From: Prauserella muralis | GTDB lineage: Bacteria; Actinomycetota; Actinomycetes; Mycobacteriales; Pseudonocardiaceae | Direction: 5' to 3' | Assembly (NCBI RefSeq): GCF_003202285.1 | Contig: NZ_MASW01000006.1 | Span: 124,001 to 188,000 of the forward strand | Length of the DNA: 64,000 nucleotides | Shown: one piece after another, positions 8,773-16,801 of the stretch | Numbering within the stretch: the stretch's first letter is position 1 | How the letters are laid out: the number at the start of each line of letters is the position of its first letter | Notes under the pieces: model-generated | What the model was told of the DNA's origin: nothing | What the model saw: only the letters and a program-made list of their open reading frames with translations | Databases searched by the model: none | Made by a program: the position numbers and the translations under genes

Positions 8773-9938
8773 TACGTGGACTGGTTATCAAGGATGGTCT
8801 CCAGGGCCTGTGCCGCTTCTCGGCTTGCCAGCTTGCGCCCGAGGTAGACGTCCTGCGTCATGGATGGCTGAGCGTGGCCGAGCTGGTCTGCGATCTTCCG
8901 GGCGCTCAGACCGGCATCGTCCAGCACGGTGGCGGCCGTTTTGCGGAAGACGTGCGAGGTGACCCAGGCGAAGCCCTCGGTCCCCCGGGCATCGCGCAAC
9001 GCCCGGCGCGTGTTGGACGGATCGCGAAGGCCGCCCTCCGAGCTGGCGAAGACCGGGCTCGCGTCCGGCCGAGCCGCCTCCCTGGCCGCACGATGGCGCT
9101 TCGTCAGCATGTCGACAGCCCACGACGGCAACGGCAGCACGCGTTCCCCAGCGGCGGTCTTAGTGGGCTTGCGGATCAGCCCGTGGCCCTTGACCCGCAC
9201 GACCGTGTACTTGATCTCCACGACGCCGTTGGCCAGGTCCACGTCTTCCCAGTACAGCGCGAGCGCTTCCCCGATGCGGACACCCGTCGCCATCAGGAAG
9301 CGGGACAGGTCCGGCAGGTCCCACCGCACCGCCTTCTCGTCGGCCTCGAGCTGGCTCAACCACTGCTGCCGTTCCTGCCGAGTCAGAGCACGAGCCGCGT
9401 TCTTGCGGCCGTTGCTCAGGGGTCGGGTATCCCGCACCGGGTTCATATCGGTTGCGCCGTAGCGCGCGGCATAGCCCATGATCCCCGAGAGCACCGACCG
9501 TGCCGTCTTCGCCGTGGGCACGCCGATGTTGGCCGCGACCGCCGTCAGGAAACGATCTATCCGCGACACCGTCGCCTCCCGCACCCGCAGCTCCCCCACA
9601 CCTGGCAGCACGCACCGGTGCAGGATCGACGCGTAGGTCTCGCCCGTGCCGGGGGACTTGTCGCCGGAGTCCACATCACGCCGGACGTCGGCCAGCCACA
9701 CCTGGGCGATCTCGCGTAGCCGCGTCTCCGAGGTGATGCCATCACCCCCGGCCCCGGCGCGTTCCTTCAAGGCGCGCTTGAGGTTGCGCTCCGCCTGGCC
9801 CTTGGTCTTGCCCCAGCGCTCGACCTGCTTGGTGCGGCCGTCGTAGTCGCGGAACAACGTCCGAGCGACGAACCCGGACTCGGCAGGCAGATAGCGGATC
9901 GCGCCATGCGTGCCGATCTCCAACGGTGGGCGGCCCAC
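8772..9938 (-). CDS. int: tyrosine recombinase integrase of the AICE
   Basis: A 388-aa phage-type integrase that recombines attP with the tRNA-Lys attB. The catalytic residues are visible: Arg221 (GVRIGEA), His329-x-x-Arg332 (HVFRKT), His355 (LGHAQ) and the nucleophile Tyr365 (DVYLGR). The N-terminal half holds the arm-binding and SAM-like core-binding domains. The best start is GTG at 9938, which overlaps the xis stop as TAGTG and has GGGAGG upstream, so int is translationally coupled to xis. Its 3' end abuts attL, the standard AICE arrangement. Confidence 0.96.
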   Translation of the reverse strand: MGRPPLEIGTHGAIRYLPAESGFVARTLFRDYDGRTKQVERWGKTKGQAERNLKRALKERAGAGGDGITSETRLREIAQVWLADVRRDVDSGDKSPGTGETYASILHRCVLPGVGELRVREATVSRIDRFLTAVAANIGVPTAKTARSVLSGIMGYAARYGATDMNPVRDTRPLSNGRKNAARALTRQERQQWLSQLEADEKAVRWDLPDLSRFLMATGVRIGEALALYWEDVDLANGVVEIKYTVVRVKGHGLIRKPTKTAAGERVLPLPSWAVDMLTKRHRAAREAARPDASPVFASSEGGLRDPSNTRRALRDARGTEGFAWVTSHVFRKTAATVLDDAGLSARKIADQLGHAQPSMTQDVYLGRKLASREAAQALETILDNQST

Positions 9939-10117
9939 TACGCCGCCTCCCGCAGTTGCGACACCCACGCCAGCACGTCCTCAACGCGGTAGCGCACGTA
10001 CTTGCCCATGCGCACCCCCTTGGGGCCGTAGCCCTTGGTGCGCCACTGGTAGAGCGTGTTCTTCGGGATGCCGAGGTAGGCGGCAACGTCTTCGATCGTC
10101 CAAAGCCTATCCTTCAT
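9938..10117 (-). CDS. xis: excisionase (MerR-type HTH)
   Basis: A 59-aa protein. Residues 6-30 form a winged-helix HTH of the excisionase/MerR type (WTIEDVAAYLGIPKNTLYQW), followed by a basic wing ending in VRYRVEDV. Such recombination directionality factors bend DNA and drive excision. ATG at 10117 is preceded by GGGAAGGA. It starts 11 bp after the rep stop and its own stop overlaps the int start, so rep-xis-int form one transcription unit. Confidence 0.92.
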   Translation of the reverse strand: MKDRLWTIEDVAAYLGIPKNTLYQWRTKGYGPKGVRMGKYVRYRVEDVLAWVSQLREAA

Positions 10118-10128
10118 GGTTCCTTCCC

Positions 10129-11631
10129 TTATCCGGCAACGAGTTCTTCCATCTCTTCCTTGGCGATCTGTTTTCGCTCGCGTGCCTTGGCGGCAGCGGT
10201 GTTGGCCAGTGCGGCGTCGCCGATGGTCAGCCAGCCCACGCCGTCGAACAGCCAGGTCAGGGTGACGGTGGTGTCATCGCCGGTCAGGTCGGCATCGGCC
10301 GGCACGTGGCCGGGATGCTCGGGTGGCTCGCCCCGCTGGTAGGCCTTGCGCACCGCACGCAGGGCGGTGAGGGTGGTGGAGTAGCGGCGGCTCTTGGTGG
10401 AGAAGTGGCCGCCGAAGCCCAGCATGTGGGCCCACTTCTGCAGCTTGCCCCAGGTGTCGGCCCACTCGGCGCGCTGCTCTTTGGTGTCGCGGTAGAAGGG
10501 CCGTTGTCCGAGCTGCCAGCAGGCGATGAGTTGGCGGGCTTGGTGGGTGTCCTGCTCGGCGTAGTAGGCCGCCGCCGTGGCTGTGAGGCGGCGGGAGACG
10601 TGCCCGGCCTGCTCGGTGGCCTTGGTGGCGTACTTCGCCAGATACGCGGCCACCGCGGTCGTGGTGAGGTGCCCGCGGTCGTCGGTGTCGGCCGGGGCGA
10701 GCCGCACGGGGCGGATGTCGATTTGCTCGCCCCAGCGGATGACCCAGCCGAGCCGGTTCTTCGGGTGCGAGGCGGTGGTGAACCGGGTGACCGTCGCCGC
10801 GTGCTCCAGATAGCTGGCCAGCAGCTCCGGCGTGATCGACGGGTGAGGCGGCAGGATCGCATCCCGGTTATCGGGATCGTAGCCGTCCAGCCGCACCAGG
10901 GCGTGGAAGTGCACCACTCCGCGCCGCTGGTATTCGGCGACCTTGGCGTAGGACAACCGCACGTGCACACCCCGGTCTTGGGCGGCCTGGCGGAGTTTGC
11001 GGTTCAGCGTGATGGTGGTGCGCCGCCAGAGTTCCCCGGCGTGGAAGTTCCACACGGCCTGATGCTGGTAGTCGTAGCAGTCCCGGCAGATGGCCTCGCC
11101 CAGGCGCGGGTCGTCCTCGGTGTGGCGTTGCAGGCAGATGACCTGCCGCCCGTGCTCACACACCGTGCCCAACCGTCGAGCCCGACAGGGCCGCACCGTG
11201 CCGTTCGAGCCGACCACGCGGGTGTGGACGGGGCCGAAGGCGGGGGCGGTGAGGGTGACGAAGAAACACGGATGCCCGGACACCGTGTCCGGCACGCCCT
11301 TGCCACCCACCAGGCCCGCCTTGACCAGCTGGTAGGTGTCAGCCCGGTAGGTCTCGGCACACGCCGGGCACACGGTGGCGCGGCGGTTCTTGCACGCCGC
11401 GTACAGCACACCATCCGGCATCCCGTCAGTGACAGGCTCGACCTCGGACCGGCCGTCGTCGCCGTGCCAGGTGGCGGTCAGCTTGAGCCGCACCGGGTGC
11501 GAGCAGGCGGCAGCCGACATGACGTGGGTGAGCCACCACTGATAGCCCGGCTGCGACGCGCGGCGGACGAGCTCGCGCTGGACCTTGGTACTGCTCAGGG
11601 GCTCGCGCGGCGAGGTGCTCAGCACGGCCAT
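10129..11631 (-). CDS. repSA: RepSA-like rolling-circle replication initiator
   Basis: A 500-aa initiator similar in layout to RepSA of pSAM2-type AICEs. It nicks the double-strand origin and starts rolling-circle replication of the excised circle. The HUH metal motif reads His241-Phe-His243 in VVHFHALVRLDG, and a candidate catalytic tyrosine lies in YLAKYATK (Tyr330 or Tyr334). Zinc-like cysteine pairs occur at CPAC (88-91) and CRDC (182-185). ATG at 11631 has AGGGGG upstream; the frame stays open to 11919 but overlaps the divergent gene at 11673. Origin not located. Confidence 0.9.
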   Translation of the reverse strand: MAVLSTSPREPLSSTKVQRELVRRASQPGYQWWLTHVMSAAACSHPVRLKLTATWHGDDGRSEVEPVTDGMPDGVLYAACKNRRATVCPACAETYRADTYQLVKAGLVGGKGVPDTVSGHPCFFVTLTAPAFGPVHTRVVGSNGTVRPCRARRLGTVCEHGRQVICLQRHTEDDPRLGEAICRDCYDYQHQAVWNFHAGELWRRTTITLNRKLRQAAQDRGVHVRLSYAKVAEYQRRGVVHFHALVRLDGYDPDNRDAILPPHPSITPELLASYLEHAATVTRFTTASHPKNRLGWVIRWGEQIDIRPVRLAPADTDDRGHLTTTAVAAYLAKYATKATEQAGHVSRRLTATAAAYYAEQDTHQARQLIACWQLGQRPFYRDTKEQRAEWADTWGKLQKWAHMLGFGGHFSTKSRRYSTTLTALRAVRKAYQRGEPPEHPGHVPADADLTGDDTTVTLTWLFDGVGWLTIGDAALANTAAAKARERKQIAKEEMEELVAG

Positions 11632-11672
11632 ACCGAACCCCCTGTGGCGAGCAACCGTGGCATGATTCGCCG

Positions 11673-12080
11673 GTGGACGACACTGAGCTGGCGCCCGTAT
11701 GCCGCCGCTGTGGCCGCCCTGTAGTGCGTGGGCGAGCGAACTACACGATGTTCGAGGGCATGCACTTCGTGTGCTTCCATTACGAGTTCGAGCATCGCGA
11801 CACGGACCCAGACGACGACTGCGGGCTGGCCGGATGTCCCTCTGCACCTGCTGCGCGAGGAAAGGAGCGCCTGCTCGACACTCTGCGCACGCTGGTGGGT
11901 GAGTGGAGCGATGGTCCACCGGCGAACTGGGACGTCCATTCGCTGCCGGGCTATCTCGAAGCGCTGGCTTGGTGGCTGGGAGACGCCGACGACTACTACG
12001 CAGCGCGCAAGGTGGCGATGCCGTCGGACAGCTGGACCGTCGTCAGCGCTGCCCTGCGAGCAGCAACCGTCTACCAGTAG
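11673..12080 (+). CDS. small AICE protein with CxxC motif and DUF7660-like C-terminus
   Basis: A 135-aa protein divergent from repSA; the starts lie 41 bp apart. The N-terminal third has CRRC and a second cysteine cluster CGLAGC around an FEGMHFVCFHYEFEH segment, suggesting a small metal-binding domain. The C-terminal half (NWDVHSLPGYLEALAWWL) resembles the DUF7660 family. GTG start at 11673. Function unknown; similar proteins accompany rep genes in other actinomycete elements, as far as I recall. Confidence 0.7.
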   Translation: MDDTELAPVCRRCGRPVVRGRANYTMFEGMHFVCFHYEFEHRDTDPDDDCGLAGCPSAPAARGKERLLDTLRTLVGEWSDGPPANWDVHSLPGYLEALAWWLGDADDYYAARKVAMPSDSWTVVSAALRAATVYQ

Positions 12081-12106
12081 CCATCCCGGCTCGGCAACGG
12101 CATCCG

Positions 12107-12133
12107 CCCCCAGTGCCGGTGTGGTGCTGGGGG
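12107..12133. terminator. convergent hairpin terminator
   Basis: CCCCCAG (12107-12113) and CTGGGGG (12127-12133) form a perfect 7-bp stem with a 13-nt loop. It lies between the convergent genes ending at 12080 and 12175. There is no T-run. Confidence 0.5.
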
Positions 12134-12174
12134 TGAATGTCGCGGTCGAGCGAGACACCGGTGTGCTGATCTCC

Positions 12175-12429
12175 TTACTCGGTGAACAGGTCGAGGTGGG
12201 CGGTGATGTCGGCGGTGGTGGCCCACCGGAATCCGGTGACGGGTTCGCCGGTGTCGGCGTAGGTGGGCAGCAGCCCGGCGGTGTTGAACACCTGCACCGG
12301 GAGTGCGGCGAAGGTGGTGGTGCCGGGGATGTGGGCGAGCCGGGCGGCGTCGACCGCGCCGGACTCGGCCGATACCAGGACCCACACGTGGCCGTTATCG
12401 ACAGCCAGGGGTGGTGTGATGGTCAGCAT
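12175..12429 (-). CDS. small hypothetical AICE protein
   Basis: An 84-aa acidic protein with no recognised domain. The N-terminal half looks like beta strands (LTITPPLAV, HVWVLVSA) and the rest like mixed alpha/beta. ATG at 12429 has GGGAGAGGA upstream; a GTG two codons earlier is also in frame. It lies 54 bp downstream of the Tra ATPase gene on the same strand, so it probably ends the tra operon. A role in spread or transfer is only guessed from position. Confidence 0.6.
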   Translation of the reverse strand: MLTITPPLAVDNGHVWVLVSAESGAVDAARLAHIPGTTTFAALPVQVFNTAGLLPTYADTGEPVTGFRWATTADITAHLDLFTE

Positions 12430-12483
12430 GGGCACAGTCCTCTCCCGTGACAGGGTCGAAAAGGGGGTGAGAGTGAAGGGGTT

Positions 12484-13314
12484 TCAGGCGACGGTCTTGC
12501 CCGCGTTCAGTTGGCGGGCGTAGTCGACCAGCGCGTAGATGTCGGCGTCGGAGAGGTAGGCCGACTTCATCCGACGAGGAATGCCACCCTCGGCCAGCAG
12601 CAGCCCAACCCCACGCTCTTCCGGGGCGATAGTGGCCGCGTTGTAACCGTTGGCAGCCCAGCCCCGGCCGAGGATGATGTCCGACGAAGAGTCGGTGGTG
12701 CAGCGAAACGCCAGCCGGTAGCCGAACAGGTCCCGCAACGAGGTGGGGATGATGTCCGCTGACGGCCGCTGGGTGGCGGCCACGACGATCACCCCGGCGG
12801 CGCGGCCCCGGGCCACGAGGTCGCGCAGCAGGCGCACGAAGTGGTCTTGCTCGTCTTTGCTGCCCATCGTGGCCGAGAACAGGGCCAGCTCGTCGAGCAC
12901 GAGCATGATCACATCCACCGGGTCGGTGCGGTCGATCTTGCGTCGCCGTACCCGGTCCAGCTCGTCGTAGCGGCGGTTCATCTCCGCCTGGAGCTGCTTC
13001 AACCGTGCGAGGGCGGTGGTGATGTCGGGGCCGACGAACACATCCGACAGCTCCCGCCACAACCCGAGTTCGACCTGCTTGCCGTCGAACAACCACAACG
13101 ACACATCCGGACACAGAGCGCCGTGGGCGACGATGTTGTTCAACGCCACCGACTTCCCGGCACCGGGTTCCCCGGCCATCAGAATGTTGCGGTAGATCAA
13201 CTCGAGATCGACGCGGTGGCCGTCCTCGAAAATGCCCAGATGCACCGGGTCATAGATCGACAACCCCGCCACCGGAACCGTGTCCGGCTTGTGGGTCTTC
13301 TTCCTGCTCAGCAT
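12484..13314 (-). CDS. tra: FtsK/SpoIIIE-type DNA translocase (Tra motor domain)
   Basis: A 276-aa ATPase that pumps double-stranded DNA between mycelia in AICE conjugation. Walker A is GEPGAGKS (48-55), Walker B is MLVLDELAL, and the downstream VAATQRP block is typical of FtsK-like motors. The protein has no membrane segment; that part is encoded by the gene immediately upstream, so motor and anchor are separate polypeptides here. ATG at 13314 has GGGAGG upstream, 14 bp after the partner's stop. I see no C-terminal winged-helix extension for clt recognition, which may lie in the short tail. Confidence 0.9.
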   Translation of the reverse strand: MLSRKKTHKPDTVPVAGLSIYDPVHLGIFEDGHRVDLELIYRNILMAGEPGAGKSVALNNIVAHGALCPDVSLWLFDGKQVELGLWRELSDVFVGPDITTALARLKQLQAEMNRRYDELDRVRRRKIDRTDPVDVIMLVLDELALFSATMGSKDEQDHFVRLLRDLVARGRAAGVIVVAATQRPSADIIPTSLRDLFGYRLAFRCTTDSSSDIILGRGWAANGYNAATIAPEERGVGLLLAEGGIPRRMKSAYLSDADIYALVDYARQLNAGKTVA

Positions 13315-13328
13315 GGATCTCGCCTCCC

Positions 13329-14126
13329 TCAGTCGATGTAGTCGGAGAGGTCTTCGCCGTTGACGACCACCGACGGCCGAGCCGACTGCTCCGGAACCGC
13401 CGCCTTCTTGGTGGTGGTCTTGGCCGCCTTCGTGCCCGTGCCAGCCGCCGGGGTGTCCTGGCGGACGGGTAGGGGGGTGACGGTGGCGGCGGTGATGGGC
13501 TCCGAGCCCTCGGCGGTGACGTTGTGGCCCTGCATCCGGGCCGACAACCGCGCCAACGGCGAGCGGATCGCCTGTGGCCGCTCGAGCGGGTCACGCCGCA
13601 CCAGCTCCACCGCCACCAGCGTGGACAGCGAGCGCACGCGGTGCAGGCGTGCCGAGCGGGCGTAGCAGGCCGGGGCGATATAGCCCAGCACGTTCTCCAG
13701 GTCATCAGCGGAGGAACCGGCGCGGGTCCACATCCAGACCCGTTCCCCGGTCTTGGTGGGCCGAGCCCACAGCAGGAACGGCAGCGCACCGTCCAGGTTC
13801 ATCGTGCGGATCTTGGCCATCCGCAAACACGTGCGCAGCCGGTGGCGGTCCAGCACGCACCAGAAGCGGGCCAGCACGAACCGCCGCGACCACGGCAGCA
13901 CAGCGACCACCCCCAGGGTGCCGCCAACGATCAGCCACATCACCACCGTGTTCGTCCGGCCGTCCAGCCAGACCAGCACCACAATCGTGACCGCCGTGAG
14001 CGCGAGCTCAGCGCGCCAGCGGATCAACATCCCGACAAGGACGGCAGGCCAGGACTGTTTCGGGGCCTGCCAGACCTCCATGACATCAACACGCGCGCCA
14101 CGGGCACGCCGCGTAGACTTAGGCAT
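13329..14126 (-). CDS. membrane partner of the Tra translocase
   Basis: A 265-aa protein with two hydrophobic helices (about residues 35-85), then a soluble region and a low-complexity Thr/Lys/Ala-rich tail ending in an acidic D-Y-I-D. It corresponds to the N-terminal membrane part of fused AICE Tra proteins and probably tethers the motor at the hyphal membrane. ATG at 14126 follows GAGGG; the longer open frame up to 14288 would overlap the next gene. It is separated by 14 bp from the ATPase gene. Confidence 0.72.
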   Translation of the reverse strand: MPKSTRRARGARVDVMEVWQAPKQSWPAVLVGMLIRWRAELALTAVTIVVLVWLDGRTNTVVMWLIVGGTLGVVAVLPWSRRFVLARFWCVLDRHRLRTCLRMAKIRTMNLDGALPFLLWARPTKTGERVWMWTRAGSSADDLENVLGYIAPACYARSARLHRVRSLSTLVAVELVRRDPLERPQAIRSPLARLSARMQGHNVTAEGSEPITAATVTPLPVRQDTPAAGTGTKAAKTTTKKAAVPEQSARPSVVVNGEDLSDYID

Positions 14127-14224
14127 GACTCGTCGCCCTCCCAGGCAGAGTTGAACAACGAGAGGCACGGAGCCGGAGACCGACCGCCAAGAAGGACACC
14201 GGCCCCGTGCACTCTCGAAAGGGA

Positions 14225-14479
14225 TCAGTCGAAGTCGAACACTTCGGACTTGTTCAGACCGTGCTTGAGCACGATGTAGTGGGCCCACGCCACGGACATG
14301 CGGGCGTGCACGATGTCGTACTGGCGTCGCGCGGCCTCACAGTCCGACCACGGCCCAGCACCTTCGCGCCACCGCTGCGACTGCACATCACACACGCGGC
14401 GTCGCTCGGCCAACTGGTCACACAATCCGCGCCAGGTCTCGAAAGCTTGGCTGACGCTCTTGTCCACGACCCGGGTCAT
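14225..14479 (-). CDS. small AICE protein, helical
   Basis: An 84-aa highly charged, probably all-helical protein with two tryptophans and no known domain. ATG at 14479 overlaps the stop of the SCO3933-family gene (TGATG), so translation is coupled. About 100 bp separate it from the Tra membrane gene. Function unknown; position suggests a conserved element accessory protein. Confidence 0.65.
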   Translation of the reverse strand: MTRVVDKSVSQAFETWRGLCDQLAERRRVCDVQSQRWREGAGPWSDCEAARRQYDIVHARMSVAWAHYIVLKHGLNKSEVFDFD

Positions 14480-14823
14480 CACTTCTCACCGGCGGGAGTG
14501 CTCGTGGCGGATTTCGACGCGGATACCGGCTTCACATCCGTGGCGCGGTACGCCACACCATTGCGGCCGTTCTGTGCCCAGGGAATCGCCTGCAACTCCA
14601 CCGGGGCCACCGGCTGACCGACTGCGACCTTGGGCGGCTGGGGAGCCGCGACAGTCACAGTGATCACCTCAGCCCCGCCGTCATCCATGGCAACCAGCTG
14701 CACCGACCACATCGGAATGTTGGTGTTGCGCTCCACACGCTGCACACCGTTCTGATCCTTCTTCGCCTCCGGCTCACGACCCACCGTGAACGACACACGC
14801 GACGTATCAATCAACAGACGCAT
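14479..14823 (-). CDS. SCO3933-family regulatory protein
   Basis: A 114-aa protein whose order of motifs (LLIDTSRVSFTVG, a QRVERNTN block, then PLQ/VTV strands and IPWAQNGRNGVAYRA) matches the SCO3933 family common in Streptomyces AICEs. The fold is probably a small beta-barrel; the molecular role is not established to my knowledge. ATG at 14823 is the start that fits the family; an upstream extension is possible. It is transcribed away from the DUF5919 regulator, with operator-like repeats between them. Confidence 0.78.
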   Translation of the reverse strand: MRLLIDTSRVSFTVGREPEAKKDQNGVQRVERNTNIPMWSVQLVAMDDGGAEVITVTVAAPQPPKVAVGQPVAPVELQAIPWAQNGRNGVAYRATDVKPVSASKSATSTPAGEK

Positions 14824-14936
14824 AACCACTGCCCTCCAAGGCAATCTGTTCGGTTCAACGCCCCATCAACTCGGGTGCGTAGTAACGACGATGCCGTCGG
14901 AGGGCGGGACGCCAGCACCACGTGCAAGGACTTTTC

Positions 14937-14966
14937 GGGACGTCCCTGCTACCGTCGAGACGTCCC
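14937..14966. promoter_or_regulatory. paired GACGTCCC operator-like repeats
   Basis: GGGACGTCCC, a perfect 10-bp palindrome at 14937-14946, and GAGACGTCCC at 14957-14966 have centres 20 bp apart, two helical turns. They lie 30-60 bp before the DUF5919 regulator start and also face the SCO3933 gene, so autoregulation is a reasonable inference. Confidence 0.5.
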
Positions 14967-14995
14967 TTGGTTTGTGTCGACGATGGGGGCACCAC

Positions 14996-15745
14996 ATGAC
15001 CAATCAGCGGCTGCGTGAGGCCCTTTTGGGGAACGGCCTCACGCCGCAAGAGCTGGCGGAGAAACTGGCGGTCGACCCGAAGACGGTCGAGCGCTGGATC
15101 ACCAAAGGCCGCACCCCGTATGCCAAGTACCGCCACCGGATCGCGGCGATGCTGGGCGAGAACGAAAGCTACCTCTGGCCGGACGCCTACAGCGAGGGTG
15201 CCCGCACCGAGGTCAGCGGCTCCGAGATCATCCAGGTCTACCCACACCGCAACGCGGTGCCCACCGACCTGTGGGACCGCCTGCTCGACCACGCCACCGC
15301 CCGCGTCGACATGCTGGTCTATGTCGGCATGTTCCTCACCGAGAAACCCGACCTGCTGGACACGCTGCGCCGCAAAGCCGAAGCAGGCGCACGTATCCGC
15401 CTACTTTTCGGGGATCGGGATGCTCCCGCCGTGCTCCAGCGCAGCAGCGACGAGGGCATCGGGACGCACACCATCTCCGCCAAGATCGATCACGCGTTGG
15501 CGCACTTCCGGCCGCTGGATGGCACGCCCGGGATCGACATCCGCTGCCACGGCACCGTGCTCTACAACAGCATCTTCCGCTTCGACGACGAGATGATCGT
15601 CAACCCGCACGTCTACGGCAAAATCGCCGCCCACGCCCCGGCTTTGCACCTGCGGCGGCTCTCGGCCGGCGACCTGTTCACCACCTACGCCGACAGCATT
15701 GACGCGGTGTGGGAGCACGCCACACCCTGCAAGTGGGAGGACTGA
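14996..15745 (+). CDS. XRE-family regulator with DUF5919 domain
   Basis: A 249-aa protein. Residues 1-50 hold a helix-turn-helix (LTPQELAEKLAVDPKTVERW). The remainder matches DUF5919, with LVYVGMFLTE, RIRLLFGDRD and a C-terminal NSIFRFDDEMIVNPHVYG block resembling half of a phospholipase-D-like fold. Such proteins are conserved AICE regulators. ATG at 14996 places the HTH at the N-terminus; an in-frame start at 14786 would overlap the divergent gene. NUDIX follows after 6 bp, so they are co-transcribed. Confidence 0.85.
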   Translation: MTNQRLREALLGNGLTPQELAEKLAVDPKTVERWITKGRTPYAKYRHRIAAMLGENESYLWPDAYSEGARTEVSGSEIIQVYPHRNAVPTDLWDRLLDHATARVDMLVYVGMFLTEKPDLLDTLRRKAEAGARIRLLFGDRDAPAVLQRSSDEGIGTHTISAKIDHALAHFRPLDGTPGIDIRCHGTVLYNSIFRFDDEMIVNPHVYGKIAAHAPALHLRRLSAGDLFTTYADSIDAVWEHATPCKWED

Positions 15746-15751
15746 CCCGAG

Positions 15752-16222
15752 GTGCCGAAGAGGGACTACTACGACGACCCGGCCGCGCCCCGCGCGAACA
15801 GCATCGTGCCCGCGGTGACCGCGATCGTGCGCAACGACGCGGGTGAGCTGCTGATGATCGAGCGCACCGACAACGGCCTGTGGGCCGTGCCCGGCGGCGC
15901 CCAGGACATCGGCGAACGCCTCACCGACACGGTGGTGCGCGAGGTCCGCGAGGAAACCGGCATCGACGTCGAGGTCACCGGCCTGTCCGGCCTCTACACC
16001 GACCCCCGCCACGTCATCGCCTACGACGACGGCGAGGTCCGCCAGGAGTTCTCCGTCTGCTTCCACGCCCGGCCCATCGGCGGCCAGGCCCGCACCAGCA
16101 CCGAGTCCCGCCAGGTCCACTGGGTGCCACCCGACACGATCGACAGCCTGAACATCCACCCGTCCATGCGGCTGCGCATCCAGCACGGCCTGCAAAACCG
16201 CACCGAGCCCTACCTCGGCTAG
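15752..16222 (+). CDS. NUDIX hydrolase
   Basis: A 156-aa hydrolase of nucleoside diphosphate-linked compounds. The Nudix box is perfect, G49-x5-E55-x7-R63-E64-V-x-E67-E68-x-G70. GTG at 15752 lies 6 bp after the DUF5919 gene. NUDIX proteins are regular members of AICE regulatory modules; the substrate is unknown. Its TAG directly abuts the stop of the convergent HD gene, leaving no intergenic base. Confidence 0.92.
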   Translation: MPKRDYYDDPAAPRANSIVPAVTAIVRNDAGELLMIERTDNGLWAVPGGAQDIGERLTDTVVREVREETGIDVEVTGLSGLYTDPRHVIAYDDGEVRQEFSVCFHARPIGGQARTSTESRQVHWVPPDTIDSLNIHPSMRLRIQHGLQNRTEPYLG

Positions 16223-16774
16223 CTAACCGGCCTCGACCTCAGCCAGTCGCCGCTCAGTGCGCTCCACCGCCGCCAACAGCTCCGGTGCGGCACCCGTGAT
16301 GAAGCGGGTAACCAGGTGGTCGGGGCCGTACCGCTGCTTGATCTCCGCGATCCGCTCGTCGGCCTTCACGGTCTCGCCGTCCGGGGAGGTGGTGAGGTCG
16401 CAGCACCACAGCGCATCCCGAACCGGGCCGCCCTCATCGTGGTAGGCGGTCATGCGCTCACTCAGCCCGCGTAGCTCCGCTTCGTAGGTGGCGAAGGAGT
16501 GGTGGGCGACCAGGTGCACCAGCCGCTCCGGCGCCTCAATGTGCGCAAGGTAGACGGCTCCGTCGATCGGGTGAAACCCGGTGTCCACCAGGTCCGGGGC
16601 ATAGCCAACGTCGTGCAACACGGCAGCCGCCTCCAGCACCTCCGCATCCGCACCGGCCACCACCCGCAAACGGCGAGCCTGCCGAGCGACCCCTTGCACA
16701 TGAGCCCAGCGACGCGGCAACGGCGCAGCCAGCTTGTCCTCGGCCACCTCGTACGCCCACTGCACCAGCGCCAT
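16223..16774 (-). CDS. HD-domain phosphohydrolase
   Basis: A 183-aa HD superfamily protein. His25 (RWAHVQGV), the His54-Asp55 pair (AVLHDVGYA) and further histidines in VHLVAHHSF form the metal site. Such small HD proteins act on nucleotides or phosphoesters and are frequent in AICEs beside NUDIX genes. ATG at 16774. It is downstream of the 294-aa hypothetical gene by 27 bp on the same strand. Substrate not predictable. Confidence 0.88.
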   Translation of the reverse strand: MALVQWAYEVAEDKLAAPLPRRWAHVQGVARQARRLRVVAGADAEVLEAAAVLHDVGYAPDLVDTGFHPIDGAVYLAHIEAPERLVHLVAHHSFATYEAELRGLSERMTAYHDEGGPVRDALWCCDLTTSPDGETVKADERIAEIKQRYGPDHLVTRFITGAAPELLAAVERTERRLAEVEAG

Positions 16775-16801
16775 CGCGCCAACCTATCGAACCCACCCCG
16801 G

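Noticed and set aside
10577-11335. Antisense short genes opposite repSA
   Set aside because: No ribosome binding site or family; the - strand gene explains the region.
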